Part shown: positions 8,063 to 13,914 of the stretch, one piece after another
Position numbering within the stretch: the stretch's first letter is position 1
Layout of the letters: each line of letters starts with the position of its first letter
The notes under the pieces: model-generated
Database searches by the model: none
What the model was told of the DNA's origin: nothing
The model's input: the letters and a program-made list of their open reading frames with translations, nothing else
Made by a program: the position numbers and the translations under genes
Source of the DNA: Methanobacterium sp.
GTDB taxonomy: Archaea; Methanobacteriota; Methanobacteria; Methanobacteriales; Methanobacteriaceae
Direction of reading: 5' to 3'
Length of the DNA: 16,271 nucleotides
Assembly (NCBI GenBank): GCA_020854975.1
Contig: JAHKLQ010000194.1
Coordinates: forward strand, 1-16,271

Positions 8063-8527
8063 TTATTTTTTGATGCTTGTTGTTCTCTCGCCAACCAAAA
8101 CGTTTTGATCAGTTAATCCCACTAATTTATCAGGTATATTATCAATATTTTCTCCATACTTGAGTCCGTCACTCACTGTTTTTTGTTTGCGGATGAAAGT
8201 TCCTTCAGTCATGTTGAACCCAAAAGGTAAATGTTGAGTACATATTCCCCGAATTTCGTTGCAAAACACATCAGGATCTTCAACTTCTGCCGTCCTAATT
8301 TCAATTAAAACTCTGCCAGTTTTAACATGCAGATCAATTCTTTCACCTTTAATAGTGATAAACCTAGGTTCTTCTCCATCCTCTACAGGTACCCTCCGTC
8401 CATGGATAACTATCCTATTAACCGCATCAATCTCATTTAAATCTGTCAATAGTTTTTCAGTTGTTTCACAACCCAGTAATCTGTGGGGAAATATTTCAAT
8501 ATCTGTTACTTGACATTCAATATCCAT
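8063..8527 (-). CDS. mcrD: Methyl-coenzyme M reductase operon protein D (McrD)
   Basis: McrD is a small cytoplasmic protein normally encoded inside mcrBDCGA or mrtBDGA. It associates with methyl-coenzyme M reductase and is thought to help assembly or activation; it is not a catalytic subunit. Family segments are clear: [18 protein letters not shown] (about 11-28), [10 protein letters not shown], the strand pair [36 protein letters not shown] and [13 protein letters not shown]. It has 154 residues, within the usual range. GAGG lies 7 bases before ATG 8527. No mcrB, C, G or A lies next to it, so this is a stand-alone copy; whether the genome has another copy in an mcr operon cannot be seen. It is read in the direction of hmd but ends about 230 bases before the hmd TATA box. 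Confidence 0.9.
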   Translation of the reverse strand: MDIECQVTDIEIFPHRLLGCETTEKLLTDLNEIDAVNRIVIHGRRVPVEDGEEPRFITIKGERIDLHVKTGRVLIEIRTAEVEDPDVFCNEIRGICTQHLPFGFNMTEGTFIRKQKTVSDGLKYGENIDNIPDKLVGLTDQNVLVGERTTSIKK

Positions 8528-8584
8528 TGTTCAGCCTCATTTTCATTAAATTACAATTTAACAAATTTTTAAATCATGATAATT

Positions 8585-8674
8585 CTAATAATAATTAAAA
8601 GGAGACTTTAAAGCCTCCATTTTTCTGTAGGAAGGGTTGACGTAAATGGTGGCATTCCATTCACACACTGTCAT
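8585..8674 (-). other. Possible 29-codon leader ORF ahead of mcrD
   Basis: An ATG at 8674 (or GTG at 8668) opens a 29-codon frame ending at 8585, 57 bases before mcrD. The N-terminal peptide MTVCEWNATIYVN (or a GTG start giving MCEWNATIYVN) is reminiscent of the start of short CooT-type proteins (about 60 residues, often beginning Met-Cys), but the rest does not match and no ribosome site is visible. It could be a decayed gene fragment, a leader peptide or chance. Confidence 0.2.
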
Positions 8675-8742
8675 AACTGATAGTAATTAATGGTAACTAA
8701 CAGTAATAATATAACCATTATTTACTTTATTACTACCAGTTA
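8674..8742. repeat. Cluster of direct and inverted 14-base repeats
   Basis: TAACTGATAGTAAT (8674-8687) and TAACTAACAGTAAT (8694-8707) are direct copies (12 of 14 identical) spaced exactly 20 bases, two helical turns. ATTACTACCAGTTA (8729-8742) is an inverted copy (13 of 14). A further inverted pair, TAATGGT/ACCATTA, spans 8690-8720. The cluster lies next to a minus-strand TATA-like CCTTATATAGTT (about 8763-8774), so it would cover the start site of an mcrD transcript. Confidence 0.45.
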
Positions 8743-9249
8743 GTCACATAAAATGTAGTAACAACTATATAAGGTTTATGGTTACGATAAATTACTAAAA
8801 TTTTAAACCTAAAACTTATGGCTTATATAAAAAATAAGTCCCATATGTCCCCATAGTACCATTAAATTCTTTTCTGACATTGAATTTGGAAAAAACCCTG
8901 AAATAAAATTAAAAGTAACTGATTATATTAATTTATATAATAAATTTATTACAAATATCATGATCATACCTAATTTGTAATAAATAAATTGTAAGTAATA
9001 ATATTTTTTTCTCAAAATTAAGGAGTTAAAACAAAGGATAATGAAAGGCTTTTTTTGAATTTCTCTTTTAATTTTACCCCAATTAGTTGAACAACATTAG
9101 AACGTATAAACAAAAATCAAGTAACAACGGACAATCCATACGTATTTAAGGATAAAAAAGACTAAACTTCATTTTATTGTGATTATAATTCCAATGATTC
9201 AAATTTACGCATTAAAAAAGATTTTTAAGTCTCTTTTTAAATCCAAAGC
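8743..9249. other. AT-rich intergenic DNA between mcrD and the flp genes
   Basis: No credible gene on either strand. Visible items are a minus-strand TATA-like element near 8763-8774 that could serve mcrD, a plus-strand CTTATATAAAA at 8820-8830 far from any gene, and a weak hairpin at about 9212-9240 (A-rich and T-rich arms). The remainder is AT-rich and unremarkable. Confidence 0.5.
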
Positions 9250-9257
9250 TTTATAAG
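9250..9257 (+). promoter_or_regulatory. Probable promoter of the flp region (TATA box)
   Basis: TTTATAAG lies about 50 bases before the ATG at 9306, placing the transcript start near 9280. TAATACTAC (9260-9268) follows immediately, the same 9-mer as in the hmd leader. Confidence 0.5.
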
Positions 9258-9305
9258 TGTAATACTACTTAAGGATTTATTAATCATCACGGAGGTAATA
9301 TAAAA

Positions 9306-9692
9306 ATGATAATAAGTAATACAAATGTGGATGTTTGTATAAACAAAATCAAGATGATTCGACCAGGAATAAATCCAAAAAGCTGTGATTTAAACCTAAA
9401 TATCGATTGGAGTATTGAATACACAAAAACAGATGAAGGAAACATGGAATATACATGTACTTTGAACGCAATAGGTGAAATGCCTATTCAATTTGCAGTA
9501 CAGGGTTCTCTGGATTGTGAAGACAAATCAGAAGATTTAGAGAAACGTTCCAACGAACTCTCCCCACTCATACTGGATAAATGTATGAATACCATGATAA
9601 ACATTGTGAACGTCACCAAAAACAGTATAGTAACCATCAAAAATGTCCCAGAAGTCTATTTAAACTGTTTTTCAGGTGAATTCAAAAATTAA
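9306..9692 (+). CDS. Small protein, weakly SecB-like; first gene of the flp cluster
   Basis: I do not firmly recognise this 128-residue soluble protein. GGAGGT lies 9 bases before the ATG. It has six cysteines scattered without a CxxC motif and no signal peptide or membrane segment. The layout (N-terminal beta-rich half, the phrase EMPIQFAVQGSL at about 57-68, then a helix with LSPLILDKCMNTMINIV and a final segment VTIKNVPEVYLNCF) resembles SecB-type chaperone folds, in which an alternating-strand half precedes a helix and a loop with a Pro motif. That is a pattern impression only. By position it matches flpE of the Methanothermobacter flpECBDA cluster. A chaperone for the iron-sulfur proteins encoded downstream is a possible inference. 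The gap to the next gene is 166 bases. Confidence 0.7.
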   Translation: MIISNTNVDVCINKIKMIRPGINPKSCDLNLNIDWSIEYTKTDEGNMEYTCTLNAIGEMPIQFAVQGSLDCEDKSEDLEKRSNELSPLILDKCMNTMINIVNVTKNSIVTIKNVPEVYLNCFSGEFKN

Positions 9693-9781
9693 TCCCTAAA
9701 AAATTGTTAAATCATAAGAAGAAAACTCGCTTAAAAGCTGAATTAACCATTTAAGAGTGTTTTATACTTCGATAATTCTTT

Positions 9782-9807
9782 ACTTTAAAATTTAACTTTA
9801 AAATTTA
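9782..9807 (+). promoter_or_regulatory. Tandem 13-base repeat, possible flpC promoter
   Basis: ACTTTAAAATTTA occurs twice back to back (9782-9794 and 9795-9807). Each copy contains a TATA-like TTTAAAAT, about 50-75 bases before the flpC start. This may be a second promoter inside the cluster, perhaps with a repeated binding site. Confidence 0.35.
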
Positions 9808-9858
9808 TCAGATAACCATCAAATCGAATCAAATCAACCAATGAACAGGTGTAAAAAT

Positions 9859-10959
9859 ATGTTAAAAGTAGCCCATACCATCTGCCCCTCCTGTAGTGTA
9901 GGGTGCGGAGTGAACCTGATAATCAAGGACCAGGAAGCAGTGGGAACCTATCCCTACAAAAGACATCCCATAAATGAAGGCAAAAACTGTAAAAAAGGAA
10001 GAGACTCCTACCAAATATTGAACGAAAACCGTCTAAGAGATCCTCTACTAAAAAAAGGTGGTCTTGAACAGGTAAGTTGGGAAGATGCATTAGAAACCAC
10101 TGTCTCCCAACTAAAATCCCATAAAAATCATGAAATTGGAATTATTGCCTCTGGAAACTGCACCAATGAAGAATATGAAACCCTAAAAAAATTCGCTGCC
10201 ACCTTGGGTGTTGAAAATATAGGATATAATGCTAAGAATATTCCTGCATTCAACTTCGAAACAGCCACCCTTGATGATGTAGAAAACTCGGATTTTATTT
10301 TAATAATTGGAGATGTTTTAAAGGAAAATCCTCTCTTAGGTAGACGAGTTATACTGGCAAAAGAAGGGGGAGCAGAAATAATCACAGCTGATTTCCCTGA
10401 TAAAACCCTGACTGGAATAAATTCTGATGAATATATGCAAATTGAATCAATATCCGCATTTCTGGATAATATTAATCGAAAAGTTCTGGAAACCCCTGAA
10501 CAATCATCAACAGTTATTATCAGTGGCTTAAGTGGTGAGGAATTTGAAAATGTCCTTAAATTTTTCCAGGATTCACATGCCAAATTACTCCCAGTGATGG
10601 AAGAATGTAACAGCAGAGGGGCTATGAATATTCTCCCTGCCTTAAATGAAAATGAATTGAAGGATCTCCTTAAAAAAGTGAAACTATTGTATGTGGTGGG
10701 AGATGACCCTGCTTCTTATATGGAAGAATCCCTAAAAAACATTGAATTTTTAATTACACAGAATTTTTTCATTAATGAAACTGTTTTGATGTCTGATGTG
10801 GTCCTCCCAGGATCTTGCTGGGCTGAAAAATCTGGTTCTTTCACCAACACCACGGGAGAAACTCAGAAATTTAACCAGATAATGTTACCACCAGAAAATG
10901 CCCGGGATGATGTAACCATACTCATGGAACTTGCAGAGAAAATGGGGTTGGAGTTGTAA
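9859..10959 (+). CDS. flpC: Shortened formate dehydrogenase alpha homologue (FlpC type)
   Basis: Homologue of the FdhA molybdopterin oxidoreductase, but only 366 residues against roughly 680. I chose ATG 9859 over 9841 because AGGTG lies 7 bases ahead of it. The N-terminal [4Fe-4S] ligands are intact: CPSCSVGCG at 9-17 and the fourth Cys in GKNCKKG near 43. A domain-II-like part follows, and the C-terminal portion resembles FdhA (LLYVVGDDPASYMEESL, then DVVLPGSCWAEKSGSFTNT). The stretch where FdhA carries its metal-ligating Sec/Cys is replaced by a segment without Cys (around NIGYNAKNIPAFNFE), and the large central cofactor-binding region is gone. It therefore probably conducts electrons or serves as scaffold and does not oxidise formate, much as NuoG keeps a degenerate domain. 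flpB starts 9 bases downstream. The symbol is recalled from Methanothermobacter. Confidence 0.82.
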   Translation: MLKVAHTICPSCSVGCGVNLIIKDQEAVGTYPYKRHPINEGKNCKKGRDSYQILNENRLRDPLLKKGGLEQVSWEDALETTVSQLKSHKNHEIGIIASGNCTNEEYETLKKFAATLGVENIGYNAKNIPAFNFETATLDDVENSDFILIIGDVLKENPLLGRRVILAKEGGAEIITADFPDKTLTGINSDEYMQIESISAFLDNINRKVLETPEQSSTVIISGLSGEEFENVLKFFQDSHAKLLPVMEECNSRGAMNILPALNENELKDLLKKVKLLYVVGDDPASYMEESLKNIEFLITQNFFINETVLMSDVVLPGSCWAEKSGSFTNTTGETQKFNQIMLPPENARDDVTILMELAEKMGLEL

Positions 10960-10968
10960 GGTGATATA

Positions 10969-12117
10969 ATGGAATCACAATTTTTACTTGCCAAGGCAAA
11001 AGATGAAGAATTAGCTGAAAAAGGAGAATGTGGAGGTGCAGTAAGCGCCTTATTCAAATATCTGTTAGATCAACAACTGGTTGATGGAGTTTTAACTTTA
11101 ACTAGAGGAGATGATGTATATGATGGTATTCCCACTCTGGTTGAAAACTCAGAGGATATAGTTGAAACTTGCGGTTCCCTGCACTGTGCACCAACCATGT
11201 TCGGAGACCTGATAAGTAAACATTTAAATGATATACGATTGGCAGTCAGTGTGAAACCCTGCGATGCAATGGCCATTAAAGAACTGGAAAAAAGGCATCA
11301 AATTAATCCTGATGCCATTTATAAGATAGGTCTTAACTGTGGAGGGACCGTGATGCCCATTACTGCCCGGAAAATGATAGAGATGTTTTATGATGTGGAT
11401 CCGGCAGATGTGGTAGCTGAAGAAATTGATAAGGGGAAATTCATTATTGAATTGGCTGATGGAACTCATAAATCTGTGGAAATCGATGAATTAGAAGAGA
11501 AAGGATTTGGAAGACGTAGTAATTGTCAAAGATGTGAATTAAAAATTCCAAGAAATGCAGATCTAGCCTGTGGTAACTGGGGTGCCGAGCCTGGATGGAC
11601 TTTCATAGAAGTGGTCACAGAGAAAGGGAAGAATTTGGTGGAAAATGCTAGACAGAATGGATATATAGAGGTTAAAACCCCATCTGAAAAGGCAATTGCC
11701 ATAAGAGAGAAGATTGAGAGTGTGATGATAAAGTTAGCCCGTAAATTCCAGGATAAATATCTGGAAGAAGATTATCCTGCCCCAGAAAACTGGGATGAAT
11801 ACTGGAACCGTTGCATCAAATGCTATGCCTGTCGGGATGTGTGTCCTCTCTGTTTCTGTAAGGAATGCGATCTTGAAAAAGATTTCTATGCTGATGAAAA
11901 TGAGATAGCACCTGATCCTCTCACCTTCCAGGGAGTTAGACTGTCACATATGTGTTTCAGTTGTGTTAACTGTGGACAATGTGAAGATGTGTGTCCCATG
12001 GAGATTCCCCTGGCCCGTATCTTCCACCGGATGCAAAAGAAATACCGGGATGACACTGGATTCATAGCAGGTGTCAGTGAAGAGTTACCTCCACTGTACA
12101 GTCCAGAAAAGGAATAA
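10969..12117 (+). CDS. flpB: Formate dehydrogenase / F420-dehydrogenase beta homologue (FlpB type)
   Basis: Member of the FrhB/FdhB family, flavin-containing iron-sulfur subunits that pass electrons to or from coenzyme F420. Length is 382 residues, as in FdhB. The N-terminal GECGGAVSALFKYLL (about 23-37) and the segments VETCGSLHCAPTM and VSVKPCDAMA are family features. The C-terminal ferredoxin part has two CX2CX2CX3CP motifs, CIKCYACRDVCP and CVNCGQCEDVCP, joined by a cysteine-rich linker (PLCFCKEC), enough for two [4Fe-4S] clusters. GGTGAT precedes ATG 10969. It begins 9 bases after flpC, so the two subunits are made together. In real formate dehydrogenase this subunit pairs with a catalytic FdhA; here the partner looks non-catalytic, so its electron donor is unknown. 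Confidence 0.9.
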   Translation: MESQFLLAKAKDEELAEKGECGGAVSALFKYLLDQQLVDGVLTLTRGDDVYDGIPTLVENSEDIVETCGSLHCAPTMFGDLISKHLNDIRLAVSVKPCDAMAIKELEKRHQINPDAIYKIGLNCGGTVMPITARKMIEMFYDVDPADVVAEEIDKGKFIIELADGTHKSVEIDELEEKGFGRRSNCQRCELKIPRNADLACGNWGAEPGWTFIEVVTEKGKNLVENARQNGYIEVKTPSEKAIAIREKIESVMIKLARKFQDKYLEEDYPAPENWDEYWNRCIKCYACRDVCPLCFCKECDLEKDFYADENEIAPDPLTFQGVRLSHMCFSCVNCGQCEDVCPMEIPLARIFHRMQKKYRDDTGFIAGVSEELPPLYSPEKE

Positions 12118-12189
12118 AAATAGGTTTCATTAGTTATAAAACTGTTAAATGTTTATTAAAATAATATAGGGAAACTTAAGGTGATAGAA

Positions 12190-12639
12190 ATGTCTGAAGA
12201 AGATGTAAAAATTGTGGGGTTTTGTTGTAACTGGTGTTGCTATGGGGGTGCAGACAGCGCAGGCACAGCCCGGATGCAGTACCCTCCCAATGTTAGAATT
12301 TTAAGGGTGATGTGTTCCGGTCGTATTAACCCATCTATGGTGCTTAAAGCCTTTAAAGAAGGTGCAGATGGTGTTTTTGTGGGTGGTTGTCATATGGGAG
12401 ACTGTCACTACGATGCTGGAAACTATAAATGGAACCGTCGAGCCAAACTGGTTGAAGAACTTCTACCTGAATTTGGAATTGAAAAGGAAAGATTCAGATT
12501 CGAATGGATATCCGCTTCAGAGGGTGAGAAATTCCAGAAAACCATGCAAGAATTCAGTGCTACCATAAAATCAATTGGTCCACTTAAAAGATCAACACCC
12601 AAAATCACCTCCCAGGCAAAAGCCACTGCCAAGACTTAA
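12190..12639 (+). CDS. flpD: Hydrogenase-type iron-sulfur subunit FlpD (MvhD family)
   Basis: Small [2Fe-2S] protein of the MvhD/FlpD family. MvhD links the Mvh hydrogenase, and FlpD links formate dehydrogenase, to HdrA of heterodisulfide reductase for electron bifurcation. Cysteines sit where the family has them: [13 protein letters not shown] near the N terminus, RVMCSGRIN, and [11 protein letters not shown] prefer ATG 12190 to the GTG at 12181 because GGTGAT lies just upstream. This gives 149 residues, slightly long owing to a Ser/Thr/Lys/Ala-rich tail (last about 20 residues) of no evident fold. It is separated from flpB by 72 bases and from the next gene by 49. Its presence argues that the Flp proteins deliver electrons to heterodisulfide reductase. 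Confidence 0.92.
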   Translation: MSEEDVKIVGFCCNWCCYGGADSAGTARMQYPPNVRILRVMCSGRINPSMVLKAFKEGADGVFVGGCHMGDCHYDAGNYKWNRRAKLVEELLPEFGIEKERFRFEWISASEGEKFQKTMQEFSATIKSIGPLKRSTPKITSQAKATAKT

Positions 12640-12648
12640 AAATAAATT

Positions 12649-12675
12649 ATTTTATTTTTTTAAATCTTTTCTTTT
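12649..12675 (+). terminator. T-rich stretch between flpD and the Hmd paralogue
   Basis: A run very rich in T follows the flpD stop and precedes the GGTGAT ribosome site of the next gene (12677-12682). It could reduce transcription into the Hmd-related gene by partial termination. Confidence 0.3.
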
Positions 12676-12688
12676 TGGTGATTAAAAA

Positions 12689-13714
12689 ATGAAAATCGCA
12701 GTTTATGGTGCTGGTAATCAGGACCTTTATGTTAATCAACTTAAACTACCTGAAAAATATGGGGGAGAACCACCATATGGAGGTAGTAGGATGGCTATTG
12801 AATTTAAAGAGGCTGGTCATGACGTTTACCTTGCCGAGCCCGAGCGTAATATGCTCCCCCCAGACATGTGGAAAGTTGTTGAAGACACCGGGGTGATAGT
12901 TACCTCCGATGACGCTGAAGCGGCTCGTAATGCAGAAATAGCCATCCTTTTCACCCCTTTTGGTAAACCAACCTTCAATATAGCCAAGAACATCATAAAT
13001 CACCTTCCAGAAAATGGAGTGATTGCCAATACATGTACAGTTTCTCCCCAGGTTCTGTACTATGTTTTGGAACTTGAGATAAAAAGAAAGAGAGGTGATG
13101 TGGGGATATGTTCCATGCACCCTGCAGCAGTTCCGGGAACTCCTCAACATGGTCACTATGTTCTGGGAGGTCATACCACCAATGATCTGGATCTGGCTAC
13201 TAAAGAACAGATCCAGAAATGTGTTGATCTAGCCAGAGACTGTAAAAAAGAGGCTTATGTTGTGCCTGCTGATGTTTCATCAGCAGTGGCTGATATGGGA
13301 TCATTGGTAACGGCTGTAACCCTCTCTGGTGTTCTGGATTACTATCAGGTAGGAACCAAAATCATTAAAGCTCCCCCGGAGATGGTGGAAAAACAGATCC
13401 TCATGACTCTGCAGACCATGGCCTCACTGGTGGAATCATCCGGGGTTGCAGGCCTCTTAAACGCAATGAACCCTGAATTACTGGTTAAAAGCGCCAGATC
13501 CATGCATCTTCTAGATGAACAGAAAGAGTTAGATGCGGCTTTAGAAACATTATCTGACCTGGATCCTGAGTTGATGCACAATGCCAGAGAAGCTGAAATA
13601 AAACCAACCAACCTGGTGGCTGCTCAGGCCTTGGCCAAGGAACTACTGGCCCTAATGGGAGAAAGGGCATCTGAAGGTACAATTAGACGATGCATGCGTA
13701 AAATGTTTGAATAA
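12689..13714 (+). CDS. Hmd-related protein (paralogue of [Fe]-hydrogenase)
   Basis: A 341-residue protein of the H2-forming methylene-H4MPT dehydrogenase-related family (the hmd_rel sister group to Hmd). It opens with a Rossmann motif, KIAVYGAGNQDLY. Two landmarks align with Hmd: VIANTCTVSPQ holds Cys116, equivalent to the iron-ligating cysteine in the HACTVP segment of Hmd, and SMHPAAVPG holds His144, equivalent to the YHPGAVPE histidine. The active-site His14 of Hmd (GAGCYRTH) has no counterpart; a longer glycine-rich loop YGGEPPYGGS takes its place. The C-terminal helical part (about 200-341) suggests an Hmd-like dimer. GGTGAT lies 6 bases upstream of ATG 12689. By position it would be flpA of the Methanothermobacter cluster. 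Catalysis, cofactor storage and sensing are all possible; function is not established. Confidence 0.85.
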   Translation: MKIAVYGAGNQDLYVNQLKLPEKYGGEPPYGGSRMAIEFKEAGHDVYLAEPERNMLPPDMWKVVEDTGVIVTSDDAEAARNAEIAILFTPFGKPTFNIAKNIINHLPENGVIANTCTVSPQVLYYVLELEIKRKRGDVGICSMHPAAVPGTPQHGHYVLGGHTTNDLDLATKEQIQKCVDLARDCKKEAYVVPADVSSAVADMGSLVTAVTLSGVLDYYQVGTKIIKAPPEMVEKQILMTLQTMASLVESSGVAGLLNAMNPELLVKSARSMHLLDEQKELDAALETLSDLDPELMHNAREAEIKPTNLVAAQALAKELLALMGERASEGTIRRCMRKMFE

Positions 13715-13740
13715 TTACATTTTAGTAAATTATAAACATC

Positions 13741-13758
13741 TTATTATTTTTTTATTTA
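13741..13758 (+). terminator. T-run terminator after the Hmd paralogue
   Basis: A T-rich run 26 bases past the stop codon. A second T-rich run and a 7-base inverted repeat (AAGGACT 13761-13767, AGTCCTT 13828-13834) follow before the next promoter. Confidence 0.5.
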
Positions 13759-13863
13759 ATAAGGACTGAAATTATCTGGAAAAAAATCCTCATTACTCTG
13801 ATTATGACGCTTATTTTATTTTTATTAAGTCCTTGTTAAACTTTCTATTTTTTTAAAATTCTA

Positions 13864-13873
13864 TTTCTATAAA
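13864..13873 (+). promoter_or_regulatory. Probable nrdJ promoter (TATA box)
   Basis: TTTCTATAAAAAAC at about 13862-13875 contains a good TATA element. The transcript would begin near 13894, immediately before the GAGGGGG at 13900-13906 that could serve as ribosome site. This places translation start near 13910-13920, well upstream of the first ATG at 14038. Confidence 0.5.
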
Positions 13874-13914
13874 AAACAACAAAATTATAATCATAAATTG
13901 AGGGGGCCTCACTT

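Noticed and set aside
9841..9858. Upstream ATG of flpC at 9841
   Set aside because: The AGGTG ribosome site lies inside this stretch, 7 bases ahead of ATG 9859, and the cluster motif follows at the usual distance from the later start.
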